DNA of 62,000 nt. Source: Cryptomeria japonica (taxonomy: Eukaryota; Streptophyta; Pinopsida; Cupressales; Cupressaceae). Both the position numbers and the translations under genes were made by a program. Shown here piece after piece: positions 43,444-55,413 of this stretch. The notes beneath the pieces were generated by a model that saw nothing but the letters and a program-made list of their open reading frames with translations, was not told the origin of the DNA and did no database searches. The number at the start of each line of letters is the position of its first letter. Position 1 is the first letter of the stretch. Location of the stretch: assembly GCF_030272615.1 (NCBI RefSeq), contig NC_081413.1:98612239-98674238 (forward strand), given 5' to 3'.

Positions 43444-45151
43444 TTTTGGTATTATGTTGTCATTGATGTCAACCGGTATGGAATGGTCACTGGTAAGTAT
43501 GTAGTGGTGACCGATATGGGTGAAGTGAGTAATGATGTCAACTGGTATGAAGGATGAAGTGTATAGGTAGACAGTAAAGGTATGTTACCAGTACACATGA
43601 AGTGAAGCATCTACCGGTAAAGAAGGATCACCGTCAAGCAAACAAAGAAGCAAAGAAGAATAGAGGGATGTAACCACCGACAGACAAATAGAAGAATAAT
43701 ACAATCGGTAACTGGACTTAGTGGATGGTCCAACATGTTTGATGGAAGGCCAAGTTGATCCACCGGTAAAGAAGAGATTAGCAGGTATGAAGGTCCACCA
43801 GTGAAGTTAGGTTATACCGGTAAAGCTGGTTGAACTGATAGTATGCCTTGGTCAGTGAAGGATGTCAAGTTGACCTTGCAGTCTAAGCAGAGGTGGATGT
43901 TGACAAGGGTGATAGGTTGACACCAAGTGGCGAGAACCCAGATGTCAGTGAAGTATTCATCGACGTAGTCGTCTGATGAGCAGGTTGGCATTAATGAAGA
44001 ACCCACAAATCATGGGACGATGGTGGGATGATGTGGCTCGAGGAAGAAAAAATGACAAGTTAATTGAACTAACCTTGTAGGATGATCTAATCCTTATACT
44101 CGTTGGCTGAAGGAACAGCCAAGCCATTAATGGTGATTGACAAAGCAACGCAGAAAAGAATGTCATAGACATCCAAAAATAGAAAACGCACATTGAAAAA
44201 GCGAGGATATGGCAGTGATGTTTGATGTGATGCACATCACCATTCCAGAAAAGAAAATCATATCATATCTGGTACTGATCAAGTTGGTGAAGGAAAACCC
44301 TAACACGCAACCGTTTGAATGTTGCTTTTGGTGGGAACCCTCATAAATAAATATGGCAACTCTAGACTAAAATGATTTGATGCTTGATGTAAGTTGTGAG
44401 AGAAAAGAGAGCCCGAGCAAGAAGATAGACTATCTTTCTAAGAGTTATTTCACAAAGAGTTAGAGTGTGTGTTAGTAGGATGAACCGATGAGAGGTTCTA
44501 ACCAGTAGAGATAGAGTAACCGGTGAACTGTTATAGTCTTAATAGTCAAATATACCGGTAGGTATTGAAATATTAGGAAGAAATCCAAGTGTGATACTAT
44601 GTAGGGTGAGGTTCTGAGAAGGAGAAGAGAAGCAACGAGCAACCAATAAGAGATCAAAGAGAACAATCTGATAACCGGAAGAAGAAGGATTGGTGAAACA
44701 AACAAAGTTGATAACTGACAAACATCCATTGATCAAGTGTTACATAACTCATTTTCAACTAGGTGCTATCATTGAATTAAAATTTTATTTCATTGTATTA
44801 CACCACGTTGGTGCTCCTTGGGTTGGTTCCCTAAATTCAGTAGGGGTTGGTGCTCCTTGGGTTGGTGCCCTAAATCATTTGTAATCTGTTGTTTCATTGT
44901 GAGGCTGGATTTGAGCAGTAGTCTCTAGCAACAATTCTCACCAAGGTTTTTCCCATATTGGGTTTTCCTCATACATCTAGTGTTGTGGGTTATACATTTA
45001 TGTGTTTTCCTCTTTTGATATCCTCTTGTATCTTACTGATTTGATTGCTTAGTCTTTAGGTTGTTAACCGATACTCAAAGGTTGGTCTAAAGTGAAAAGA
45101 TTTTTTGAACCACTGATTCACCCCCCTCTTAGTGGTACATTGTGTTTAACA
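43444..45151 (+). repeat. Copia-3 5' LTR (1708 bp)
   Basis: Starts TTTTGGTATTAT (the 3' copy has TGTTGGTATTAT, so the second base has mutated) and ends GTGTTTAACA. Near its U5 end GGTTTTTCCC and GGGTTTTCC (44945-44968) form the motif that also occurs in Copia-1. ACCGGT occurs at 43472, 43613, 43762, 43816, 44519 and 44554. Confidence 0.92.
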
Positions 45152-45153
45152 AT

Positions 45154-45165
45154 TGGTATCAAATC
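45154..45165 (+). promoter_or_regulatory. Copia-3 primer binding site, degenerate
   Basis: TGGTATCAAATC, two bases after the 5' LTR; the initiator-Met complement with two changes in the last four bases, both G to A or similar. Confidence 0.8.
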
Positions 45166-45177
45166 ATAGGTTCCTAG

Positions 45178-48100
45178 TTGAATAAATATTTCTCTAGATT
45201 GGATAGATTCTGGTCAAAGAACACAATGACAAGAAATGAATCCGCCTCCTCAAAAGCCACCATGTTTGATGGAACTAACTATGCCTTTTGGAGTAGAAGA
45301 ATGGAGATCTATATTTCCTCTCTTGGTTTTGATATGTGGATGTCTGTCAAGAATTGGTATATTGTCCCTAGTGTTCCTCCCACTGATCTGGATGCTAAGA
45401 AGGAGTGTGAGAATAATGCAAAGGCTAAACGTGATATTCTAAGTAGGCTATCAGATAATGAGTTTGTCAAAGTCATGTACTGCACATCCACCAAGGAGAC
45501 TTGGGATAAATTATAGAGATTATTTTAAGGAGATGTCAAAAGTCAAAGAGGCCAAGCTGCAATCACTAAGAGGTCAACTTGATGGCATAAAGATGAAAGA
45601 TGAAGAAAATATTGCAGACTACCTTCATAGAGTAGATGAAACTATGAACACCATCAAAGGACTTGGAGAGGAAATTGCTGATGAGATTATTGTCAAGAAG
45701 GTACTTAGATCTCTCTCATCTAAGTATGATACTAAGGTTTCTGCCATAGAGGAAGCCAAGGATCTAAAAACATTCACAATGGATGAGCTATTTGGCTCTC
45801 TAACTGCCTATAAAATGAGGACAACCGGTGAACCATCTTCAAGGAAAGAGGCATCTTCAAACTCCATCAAAAAGGGCAAGGAAGAGGTTTCTCATAAAGG
45901 ATCTACTGAAGACTCGAATGCAGAGGTATAAAACTTTGTCAGAAAGCTCAAGAGAGGATCCAGTAAGTATAAAGGAAAGTTACCACTCAAATGCTTTAAC
46001 TATGGTAAAGTTGGACACTTTGCTGCAAAATGTCCTTATAGTGAAACCGGTGGAGATGAGAAAAGAAGTTTTGGCAGATCTGCCAATAAAGACAAAGAAA
46101 GGAATGTTTATCAGCAAGGAAGAAGAAGCTACTAGAAGCATAATAGCTTATATATCATTGAGGATGTTGTCAAAGATGAAGAAAGCACATCAGAAGATGA
46201 CTGCCATGAAGATGAAAGAGAAGTTAGTCTCTTTTTGGAACTTGATGAACCAGTGGTTGAAGATGAGGAAGATTAAGACATTGAAGCTGGAGTGGATCTA
46301 GAAGGCAAGCTCATGAGAGCTCTTGAGGAGTTAAGTAAGACTAGAAGAGAACTCAAGAAAGTCAAACTTGCTGTAGCAGAAGAACAAGATCACTTGAAGC
46401 AATCCCTAGATGAGTTCAATCAAGTTATTTATGACTTGAAACTCTAGTTGGAAGAAGACAAGAGGATATGTGAAGTTACATCCTCTGATTTGATGAAGAA
46501 GGAAAAGGAGCGTCAAGACCTGGAAGAAGAAATAGTGAAGCTCGGGATGGAACTTGAAAATAGTAAGGATGAAATGAAAGTGAGAAGCAAGTATGAGGGT
46601 AGCACAGAAGCCTTGGACAATATGTTGAGAAAACAGAAGCAATCAAAAGATACTGGTGGCTTAGGATTTGAAGAAGGATAAAGTTCAAATAGAAAAGATA
46701 CATCTGGTAAGGAGATATAGTTCACTTCTTCAAGTGAAGGTGAAGAGAAGAAGACATTCACAGTAAGCAAGGATACCAGTAAGAAGTCTTATGTAGAAGC
46801 TATTAGAAACCGCCACACAAACTGGTATACACAATGAATGAACTGGAGGCCACGCTCAATGTACCGAAATGCAGATCTTAGAAGAAATGTAAGGGTTGAT
46901 CATGAAGGATTCACTAGAATTAGTAGCATGAAAGGAAGACCCCTGGTGAGACAGACGTTTTCAGGACCAAGGCAACCTAACCGGTATGTTCCAAACTTTC
47001 ATGGTTATTGTTACCGGTGTAAAAAATTTGGACATAGGTTAGCTGACTATAGATTAACAAATAAGCCCACTATGAGTTATGAAAGAAGAAATCCATTTAA
47101 TACACTCTATGATATGAATGTTGTCTGTTATCAGTGCAATGGATTTGGTCATAAGAGTTTTGAATGTAGGAAAAGTAAACCGGTATCCTACAATAATTTT
47201 AAAGATTCATCTTTCAATGTAAATGTGAAATGCTATAACTGTTAAGAGTTTGAACATATTGCAAAGCTTTGTAGGAACATGAAAATCAAGCAGAAGAGGA
47301 CATCACCTAATCAAGAACCAATAGCCAAATTGGAGCACAAAATTGTAACTAGCAAGAAGAAGGAAACTCAATTGGTTTGGGTTGAGAAAGAAAAGGACAA
47401 AGCAGAATCAAGTTTGATAGTGCAGACTGCCCTACATGCACAAAGAAGAAACTTGTGGGTTGTAGACAATGGTTATTCCAACCACATGACCGCTGATAAA
47501 AAGAAATTTATCAAACTTAAAGATTGGAATGGTGGCTCTAAATATTGATGGAAAATTGAAAGAACATGATGTATATTATGTGGAAGGCCTGAAGCACAAT
47601 TTGCTGAGTGTGAGTCGGATGTGTGACAAAGGTTATAAATTCATCTTTGACTCTACCGGCTGCCAGATAAAGAAGAAGAGTATTGGTCATATTATTGTTG
47701 AAGGTAAGAGGACAAATTGTAATGTATACAATCTGAAAGAATGTTTTGAATCCCAATGCATGTTGGGACAAGTAGATTAAAGCTGGTTGTGGCACAGAAG
47801 ATTAGGCCACATAAATTTTGATAATCTAGTTGCAGTAAGCAAAAAGGGATATGTGAGAAATATACCACCCATCATCAAACCGGTAAGCATATTTTGTGAT
47901 GAATGTGTGAAAGGAAGGCAAACTAAGGTGATCTTCAAGACAAGAGAACACAACACTTCAAGGCCACTTGAACTAGTGCATACAAATCTATGTGGTCTGA
48001 CTAGGACAAGAGCTCATGTCAGTGAGAGATATTTTATGATCTTCATTGATGACTATTCAAGAATGACATGGGTCACTTTCCTACAAGATAAATCACAAGC

Positions 48101-50416
48101 ATTTGATACATTCAAGATCTTTCAAAAGATGGTAGAAAAGGAAAGTGGGTACAAATTGAAATGCTTAAGATCTGACTGGTGTGGAGAGTTCATATCAAAT
48201 GAGTTTGAAGATTACTGTGAAAGACATGGAATCAAAAGGCAATATTCAGCCCCTAGGACACCACAACAAAATGGTGTGGTAGAAAGGAAGAACATGAAAG
48301 TCAAGGAGTTGGCCAGAACCATGTTAAATGAGGCAAGTTTTTTGGATATGTATTGGAAGGAAGTAGTTCATACTATAGCATATACCTTGAACCGGATTCA
48401 ACTAAGAACAATGACAAAATGACACCTTATGAGTTGTGGTATGACCAGAAACCATCAGTCAGGTACTTCAAGGTATTTGGAAGCAAATGTTTTATCAAGA
48501 GAAACATGGATGGTTTAGGTAGTTTTGACTCTAGGAGTGATGAAGGGATCTTCCTTGGTTACTCAACTAACATTAAGGCCTACAAATTCTACAACAAAGG
48601 ACTTAGAAGAGTCATTGAGAGTGTGCATGTAAGAGTTGATGGGGATATGCATAAAGGAAGAAAAGAACAAGTGAACCAATATGATGAATCTGTTGATGAA
48701 GGTGAAGAAGTTCAGTCAGACAATGAACCAGAAGAAGCATCCAGTAAGGTCCCTAGCCGATATGTGTAGAAAAATCACCCGGAACAGCATATTTTAGGTA
48801 ATAAGAGTGATGGTGCGCAAACTAGAAGAAGAATTTCCTGGAATGATGAACAAGTAAACTTTTTCCTCATGACTGAAGTGGAACCAAAGACATTCAATGA
48901 GGCCACCAAAAGTTAGAAATGGATGGATGCAATGGAAGAAGAGTTGTAGCAGATTGAGAAGAACAAGACTTGGGAATTAGTCCCTAGACCAGAAGACAAG
49001 AACATTATTGGCACCAAATGGGTCAGTCGAAACAAGATGAATGAAGAAGGTAAAATTGTTAGGCATAAAGCTAGACTTGTGTGAAAGGGCTACTCTCAAG
49101 TAGAGGGAATTGATTTTGAAGAAACACTTGCACCGATAACTAGACTAGAATCAATTAGGATGTTTCTAGCTTTTTCAGCCTACAAGGGTTATAAGGTATA
49201 TCAAATGGATGTATTTATTTGCCTTCCTCAATGGAAATTTGGAAGAAGAAGTGTACATGGAGCAACCAAAAGGGTTTCTATTGCATGATGATGAAACCTT
49301 TGTGTGTTAGTTGAAGAAAGCCCTGTATGGTTTAAAGAAGGCTCCTAGAGCATGGTATTCAAGGCTAGATAAGTACCTGAAGGAGCAAGGATTCAAAAAT
49401 GGGAGTGCTGACAACAATCTATACATCAAGGCAGATGGAAACCACATGATCATTTTGGTTGTGTACATAGATGACATCATTTTTGGAGGAAACAAGGATA
49501 CTCTTTGCAAAGATTTTGCTGATCAAATACAGTCAGAGTTTTAGATGTCAATGTTTGGAGATTTGACATAATTTTTTGGTTTACAGATATCACAGCTAGA
49601 TAAGGTAATCTTCGTCTCACAAACCAAGTATGCAAAGGACATCCTAAAGAAGTTTCAAATCGAGGACTACAAACCGGTGTGTACCCCCATGGTGAACAAA
49701 AGCAACTAAGAAAGAATGATGATTCACCAGTACTGGATCAGACGTTATATAGATCCATGATAGGCAATTTATTGTATCTTACTGCTTCTAGACCAGATAT
49801 AGTGTAGATAGTGTGTATGGTGGCTAGATTTCAAGCGACACCTAAGCAGTCACATGAATGCAGTAAGAAGAATTTTTAGGTACCGACAAGGGAGACTCAA
49901 TTATGGATTATGGTACCCTAAACAAGGGAATTCATCTTGGAAGCATATACTAATGCTGATTGAACAGGTTGCATTGATGACCGGAAGAGCACAAGTGGTA
50001 GTGTATATTTCCTAGGTGACCTGTTAGTCTCATGGCATAGCAAGAAGCGGGATTCGGTCTCCCTGTTCACTGTTGAAGTAGAATACATTGTTGCTGCCAT
50101 ATGTTTCTTTGAGGTACTTAGGATGAAGTAGAATCTCAAAGACATATAGGTGAATATCTTTGATCCTATTTCCATTTGGTGTGACAATTCAAGTGCCATC
50201 AACATATCAAAGAACTCGGTGATGCATTCAAGGACAAATCATATAGCCATCAAGTATCATTTTCTCAGAGATAAGGTTGAAGGATAAGAAGTTGTAATGG
50301 AATTTTATCCTATAGGAGAGCAAGTGGCAGACATCTTCACTGAACTATTACCGGTAAGCACTTTTGAGTACTTAAGACACAAGTTGGGATTTGTGTCACC
50401 TGCCTCATGCACTTAA
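45178..50416 (+). pseudogene. Copia-3 gag-pol polyprotein, many stops and frameshifts
   Basis: Remains of a Sirevirus-like polyprotein. Gag begins with FDGTNYAFWSRRMEIYI and shifts frame near 45510. A knuckle at 45992-46033 reads CFNYGKVGHFAAKC, with Tyr for the second Cys. A Glu/Lys-rich coiled coil follows (about 46296-46600), then CYRCKKFGHRLADY, CYQCNGFGHKSFEC and CYNC-stop (46980-47270). Protease reads VVDNGYSNHMT (47465 on; usual DSGCSNHM). Integrase (47787-48422) has WHRRLGH, CDECVKGRQ, FIDDYSRMTW and PQQNGVVERKN. RT pieces include TKWVSRNKMNEEG and, at 49464-49475, YIDD. RNase H has WCDNSSAINISKNS and VADIFTELLP. Stops and shifts interrupt every domain, so it is dead. Several key changes (Cys to Tyr twice, Ser to Asn) are single G-to-A steps. 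Confidence 0.9.
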
Positions 50417-50832
50417 GTTTGGAAGGAGATATATTGTTTAGGGGAATTTCATTGTAAAATACCCTATCTCTTGGACCATATGTTGGACATAGGGGGAGAT
50501 CAAGTGTTTATGATGCAGTACCGACATGCTTGAACTTTTGGGTGTACTGGAAGCACAAACTGCAGAAGAGTGAAATTGTTGTAGGAATGCCTAAGAGAAT
50601 TTCATGATTATGGGTATCTACTTTCCCACTTGGAAGCAATCATAGTGCAATCACATTTGATTCTTATATGTTGTTGATTCAGTGGATTGTGGCTAAAAAG
50701 CGAGAGTACATTGTATAACCGATGGAGAATGAATTAGATGGAAGGATGCCCCGACCCTTTGTCATTGTTGTCAAAGGGGGAGAATGGTCAAATGGGTTGG
50801 ATGAACCAACAGAGTGTATTGACATCAATTCC
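50417..50832 (+). other. Copia-3 3' untranslated region
   Basis: Lies between the end of RNase H and the purine tract. No gene. GACATAGGGGGAGATC near 50488-50503 resembles a second purine tract, as also seen in Copia-1. Confidence 0.55.
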
Positions 50833-50844
50833 AAAGGGGGAGAT
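50833..50844 (+). promoter_or_regulatory. Copia-3 polypurine tract
   Basis: AAAGGGGGAGAT directly before the 3' LTR, identical to the Copia-1 tract. Confidence 0.87.
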
Positions 50845-52545
50845 TGTTGGTATTATATTGTCATTGATGTCAACCGGTATGGAATGGTCACCGATAAGTA
50901 TGTAGTGGTGACCAGTATGGGCGAAGTGAGTAATGATGTCAACCGGTATGAAGGATGGAGTGCATAGGTAGACAGTAAAGGTATGTTACCAATACACATG
51001 AAGTGAAGCATCTACCGGTAAAGAAGGATCGTTGGCAAGAAATCAAAGAAGCAAAGAAGAACAATGGGATGTGACCACCGATAGACAAAGAGAAGAATAA
51101 TGCAATCAGTAACTAGACTTAGTGGATGGTCCAACATGTTTGATGGAAGGCCAAGTTGATTCATTGACAAAGAAGAGATCAACAGGTATGAAGTTCCACC
51201 GGTGAAGTTAGGTTATACCGGTAAAGTGAGTTGAACCAGCAGTATGCCTTGGTCGGTGAAGGATGTCAAACTGACCTTGTAGTCTGAGTAGAGGTGGATG
51301 TCAACAAGGGTGACATGTGGACACCAGGTGGCGAGCATCCAGAGTTTGGTGAAGTATTCATCGACGTAGTTGTCTGACGAGCAAGTCGGCATTAATGAAG
51401 AACCCACTAATCATGGGACAATGGCAGGATGTTGCGAATCGAGGAAGATGGAGTGGCAAGGTGATTGAACTAACCTTAAAGGATGATTTGATTCTTGTAC
51501 TCGTTGGCTGAAGGAAATAGCTGAGCCATTAATGGCGATTGAAAAAGAAAAGCAAAAAAGCATGTCGTAGTCATCCAAAAATAGAAAACACACATTGAAA
51601 AGCGAGGAGATGGCAGTGTTGTTTGATGTGATGTAGATCACCATTCCAGAAAAGCAGATCAGATCAGATCTGGTATTGATTGAGTTGGTGAAGGAAATCT
51701 CTAACAAGCCACCGTTTGAATGTTTCTTTTGGCAGGAACCCTCACAGATAAATATGTCAACTCAAGACTGAAATTATTTGATGCTTGATGCGAATTGTGA
51801 GAGAAAATAGACCCTAAGCAAGAAGAAAGACTATATGTCTAAGAGTTCTTTTACAAAGAGTGAGAGTGTGTGTTAGTAGGCTGAACCAATGAGAGGTTAT
51901 AATCAGTAGAGACAGAGTAACTGGTGAACTATTAGTCTTAACAGTCAAACATACCGGTAGGTATTGAAATGTTAGGAAGGCATCCAAGTGTGATACTGTG
52001 TAGGGTGAGGTTCTGAGAAGGAGAAGAGAAGCAAAGAGTAATCGGTAAGATATCAAAGAGAGAAATCTGATAATCGGTAGAAGAAGGACTGGTGAAATAG
52101 AGGAAGTTGATAACCAACAGACATCCATTGATCAAGTATTGCAAAACTCATTTGCAACTAGGTGCTATCATTGCAATAAAATTGTATTTCATTGTATTAC
52201 ATCGAGTTGGTGCTTGGTGCAGGGGTTGGTGCTCCTTGGGTTGGTGTTTCTTGGGTTGGTGCCCTAAATCATTTGTAATTTGTTGTTTCATTGTGAGGCT
52301 AGATTGGAGCAGTAGTCTCCAGCAACATTCCTCACCAAGGCTTTTCCCATATTGGCTTTTCCTCGTACATTTGGTGTTGTGCGTTATGCATTTGTGTGTT
52401 TGCCTCTTTTGATATCCTCTCTTATCTTACCAGTTTGATTTCTTAGTCTTTAGGTTGTTAACCAGTACTCAAAGGTTGGTTTAAAGTGAAATAATTCTTT
52501 GAACCATTGATTCACCCCCCTCTCAGTGGTACATTGTATTCAACA
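50845..52545 (+). repeat. Copia-3 3' LTR (1701 bp)
   Basis: Starts TGTTGGTATTAT and ends TTCAACA. It is colinear with 43444-45151, with many substitutions and a few small indels. Confidence 0.92.
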
Positions 52546-52550
52546 AAAGG
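52546..52550. repeat. Target-site duplication AAAGG, right copy (Copia-3)
   Basis: Follows the LTR terminus TTCAACA at 52545 and pairs with 43439-43443. Confidence 0.9.
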
Positions 52551-55413
52551 AGTAATGAGAATAAATTCATTTGTGCTAAGCATAGTACCTTGGATATAAT
52601 TTTAAAGTTTAATGATAAATTAGCTTACAAATTATTTGTTATAATAGATTCTATAAGTTGAGTAGATATAGCTACTATTGTAAAAAGATGAAGATTGGTG
52701 GTAAGAAAGATGCAAAACTTTAATTTTTTTTTGAAACCATCCTAACTTTCATTATCATTCATATGAATTATTTTTACACAACCATTGGCATTCACATTAA
52801 TTATTTCACATTGTCAATTCCATTCTCGTCATTCATTTAGTTAATAATCTTTCATTCCCATCATTCATTTAGTTAATAATCTTGCATTCATGTCATTCAT
52901 TTAGTTAATAATCTTTGATTCTCGTCATTCATTTAGTTAATTATCATTGTCTATAAATTGATATTGAACATATTGTATTAATTTGGAGTGTATGATTTAT
53001 TTTGAAATCAATTTAAAGAATTTCATGATGTGGACTAGATTTATGTTAAATGAAAAAATTAATATAGGAAAGAGGAAGAAGAATTGAATCAAATTAGGTA
53101 CAGATAAAAACAAACATATTCGATTGGATTTTTCAAATAATATGTTTATTTAAATGAATTGAGGTTGTACAATAAGACATAAAAAAAATTAATTTCATAA
53201 AAGCCAATAAAATATCAAGATATAATATAGTATTCACTCTTTTTTTTAACAAAATTGTATATTTCAAGAAAATTGAGATGTATTAAAAATTTACAAGTGC
53301 TAAAATATTGATCTCATTCATCTATTCAATATAAATAATTATGGCAAATGATTGCTATATAACCTATCCATCAACAAGAACTAATAACAACATTCTTGCA
53401 TCAAATTTAGCTTGTGACATAATTCTATTTTGATTTTATCATGTTACTCATTTGTAGAATCTAATCTTGGTTCCTTATCTCCTATTCACTATCCTAGATC
53501 AAATCCATAGGTGTAGAACTAATCCATAGGCCATTTACGTGTGCCTTGATAATTAATCCAATTTTTAAATTCAAAATTCAAATTTAGACTTTATGAACTC
53601 CTTCCTACTAGAAATTATGGGCTGACCGAACATATATTCATGTTGATTTGTGCATTATATTATATTTAAGGTCATCCTTTATTTATTTTACATTTAACAT
53701 AAGAGATAAAAGAATCATTAAAGAGCTTTGTAATAAAGCATTCATGATATACCTAGATCACCATTACGAGAGGATGTGTCATCATACAACATTTTAGGTA
53801 TATTTGCATTCTTTCTTTCTATGTTCAATCTTGGTGAACATTGTTGTTGAATCAGTCCATTAAGGGCTTGATCAAGGAGAACATGACCCTTGATTAGGAA
53901 TTTCTTAAATGGCATCTATACACACCGTTCCTCTTCAAACACGAGTATTACAAGTCAAGAATCAATTCCATATGTCAAATTATTTTCACACTTGTAGAAA
54001 TCAGTTTTATAAATGTAAATCTAAACTACAAGAAGAAGAAATAATATTTTTGTATATTTTAATATGTTCATCTAACAAAACTTTAAAAATTCTAACATAA
54101 TGGATCCACTTTAATTCTAATTTATTAATCCAATTTTAACTTCTAAATCTAATAATTGATTAAGAATTAACATTTTATTTAATTAAACTATTAATTTGAT
54201 TTATTCCATTAGGAGACCATAAATACATTTCACTTATCTATTGAATATATAATATTTCCTCAATTTTTTTACCAAGTATAAGCATTTTTTACTATGTATA
54301 AGCACCATACTAGAGACAATTGGGGGACAAAAGCTGCAAGTGTAGAAAAGATAGTGATAGAGGTGGGGCAAAAGCTGAATGTACGTTCCATGTTTTTGGA
54401 AGAATAGGATCATATTCCTTGCATTTTTCAAAAGATTTGGGTACTTTATTTTTCCACCATATAATAAATACTTCATGATTCTAAGTTCCATTATGCACGG
54501 TATCCTCACTTCATCCAATTCTTTTTTATAGTAAGAGATAAAATGTCATCTTTATTTATGGATTAGAAAAAGTACTAGTTATTAGAAATCAATGCTTTGC
54601 TTCAAGCTCATCTTTTCATTTGTCCTTGTATAATTAGATTTAGTTGGTGTTTGATTTGTTTTTTTAATTTATTTGAGTTTATTATTAGTTATTATGAAAG
54701 TACACATCATTCAAATAATTAAAAATGGATCAATAAAGTCTTTTCATAATTTTAATTAAATCAATTGAAAGTAGTAGGTAATGAAATTCTATATTTTTAT
54801 AATATTTTAAGTTAATCACGTGTTTATCTAACTAGGTCCACATATTAGATATGCGAGTTCACATCAATAAGTCAATTCACTAATGCTTTGATTAATTTGA
54901 GTTTGACTACAAGACATCATAACAAAGTTCAATCATTTAAATATAATTAAAAAAAATGGATCTATAAAAGTATTTTCATAATTTCAATGATATCATTTGC
55001 AAGCAGTAAAAAAAAATCTTTCATGGAAATAAACAAACATATTGCAACAATTGTCCTACAAGTATAAATGTAAGAACAAGTATATTTAAAATGATATAAT
55101 TACTAGAAAAATATATATTTAAATTATCAATCTCTCTTTCATAATCTCTACAAGAAAGTCCAGCAAGATGTAAAGACTAAAAGATATATCTATAAAAATA
55201 TCAACATGACTATGATACTCCATACCCAACTAAAACTAAGAATATACAAATTATAGATAAAATCAACCATGATGATCCCTCAAGTATAATTATAAGAGAT
55301 AATCAAGAAAAGAAGCCACGATAATTCTAAATTAGATGGGTGGTTCCTAGTGTCTACCATATAGGAAATGCTAACGATAATCAAGCTACTATTTGAATTG
55401 AGGATACTCATAT
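52551..55413. other. AT-rich intergenic stretch, no gene recognised
   Basis: Short open frames (for example 53909-54100 plus, 54234-54518 minus) have no motif I recognise. The only clear structure is the 32-bp tandem repeat listed separately. Confidence 0.6.
52823..52950. repeat. 32-bp tandem repeat, four units
   Basis: ATTCATTTAGTTAAT starts at 52831, 52863, 52895 and 52927, exactly 32 bp apart. The spacers TCTTTCATTCCCATC, TCTTGCATTCATGTC and TCTTTGATTCTCGTC vary slightly. Confidence 0.9.

Larger units (their letters stand above)
43444..52545 (+). mobile_element. Copia-3: decayed Sirevirus-like Copia element (9.1 kb)
   Basis: Full-length element bounded by AAAGG duplications, with LTRs of 1708 and 1701 bp, a degenerate primer site, a broken gag-pol and a purine tract. 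The first 200 bp of the two LTRs differ at about 15 positions, so it is older than Copia-2 and Gypsy-1. A long gag with a coiled coil and extra zinc knuckles, together with LTRs rich in ACCGG words, points to the Sirevirus group of plant Copia elements. Confidence 0.92.

Noticed and set aside
52823-52950. CRISPR-like array
   Set aside because: Only four short units, the spacers are near-identical, there are no cas genes, and the context is a plant genome.
54234-54518. Minus-strand open frame of 94 codons in AT-rich DNA
   Set aside because: No recognisable domain, no supporting context, and a length expected by chance in this composition.
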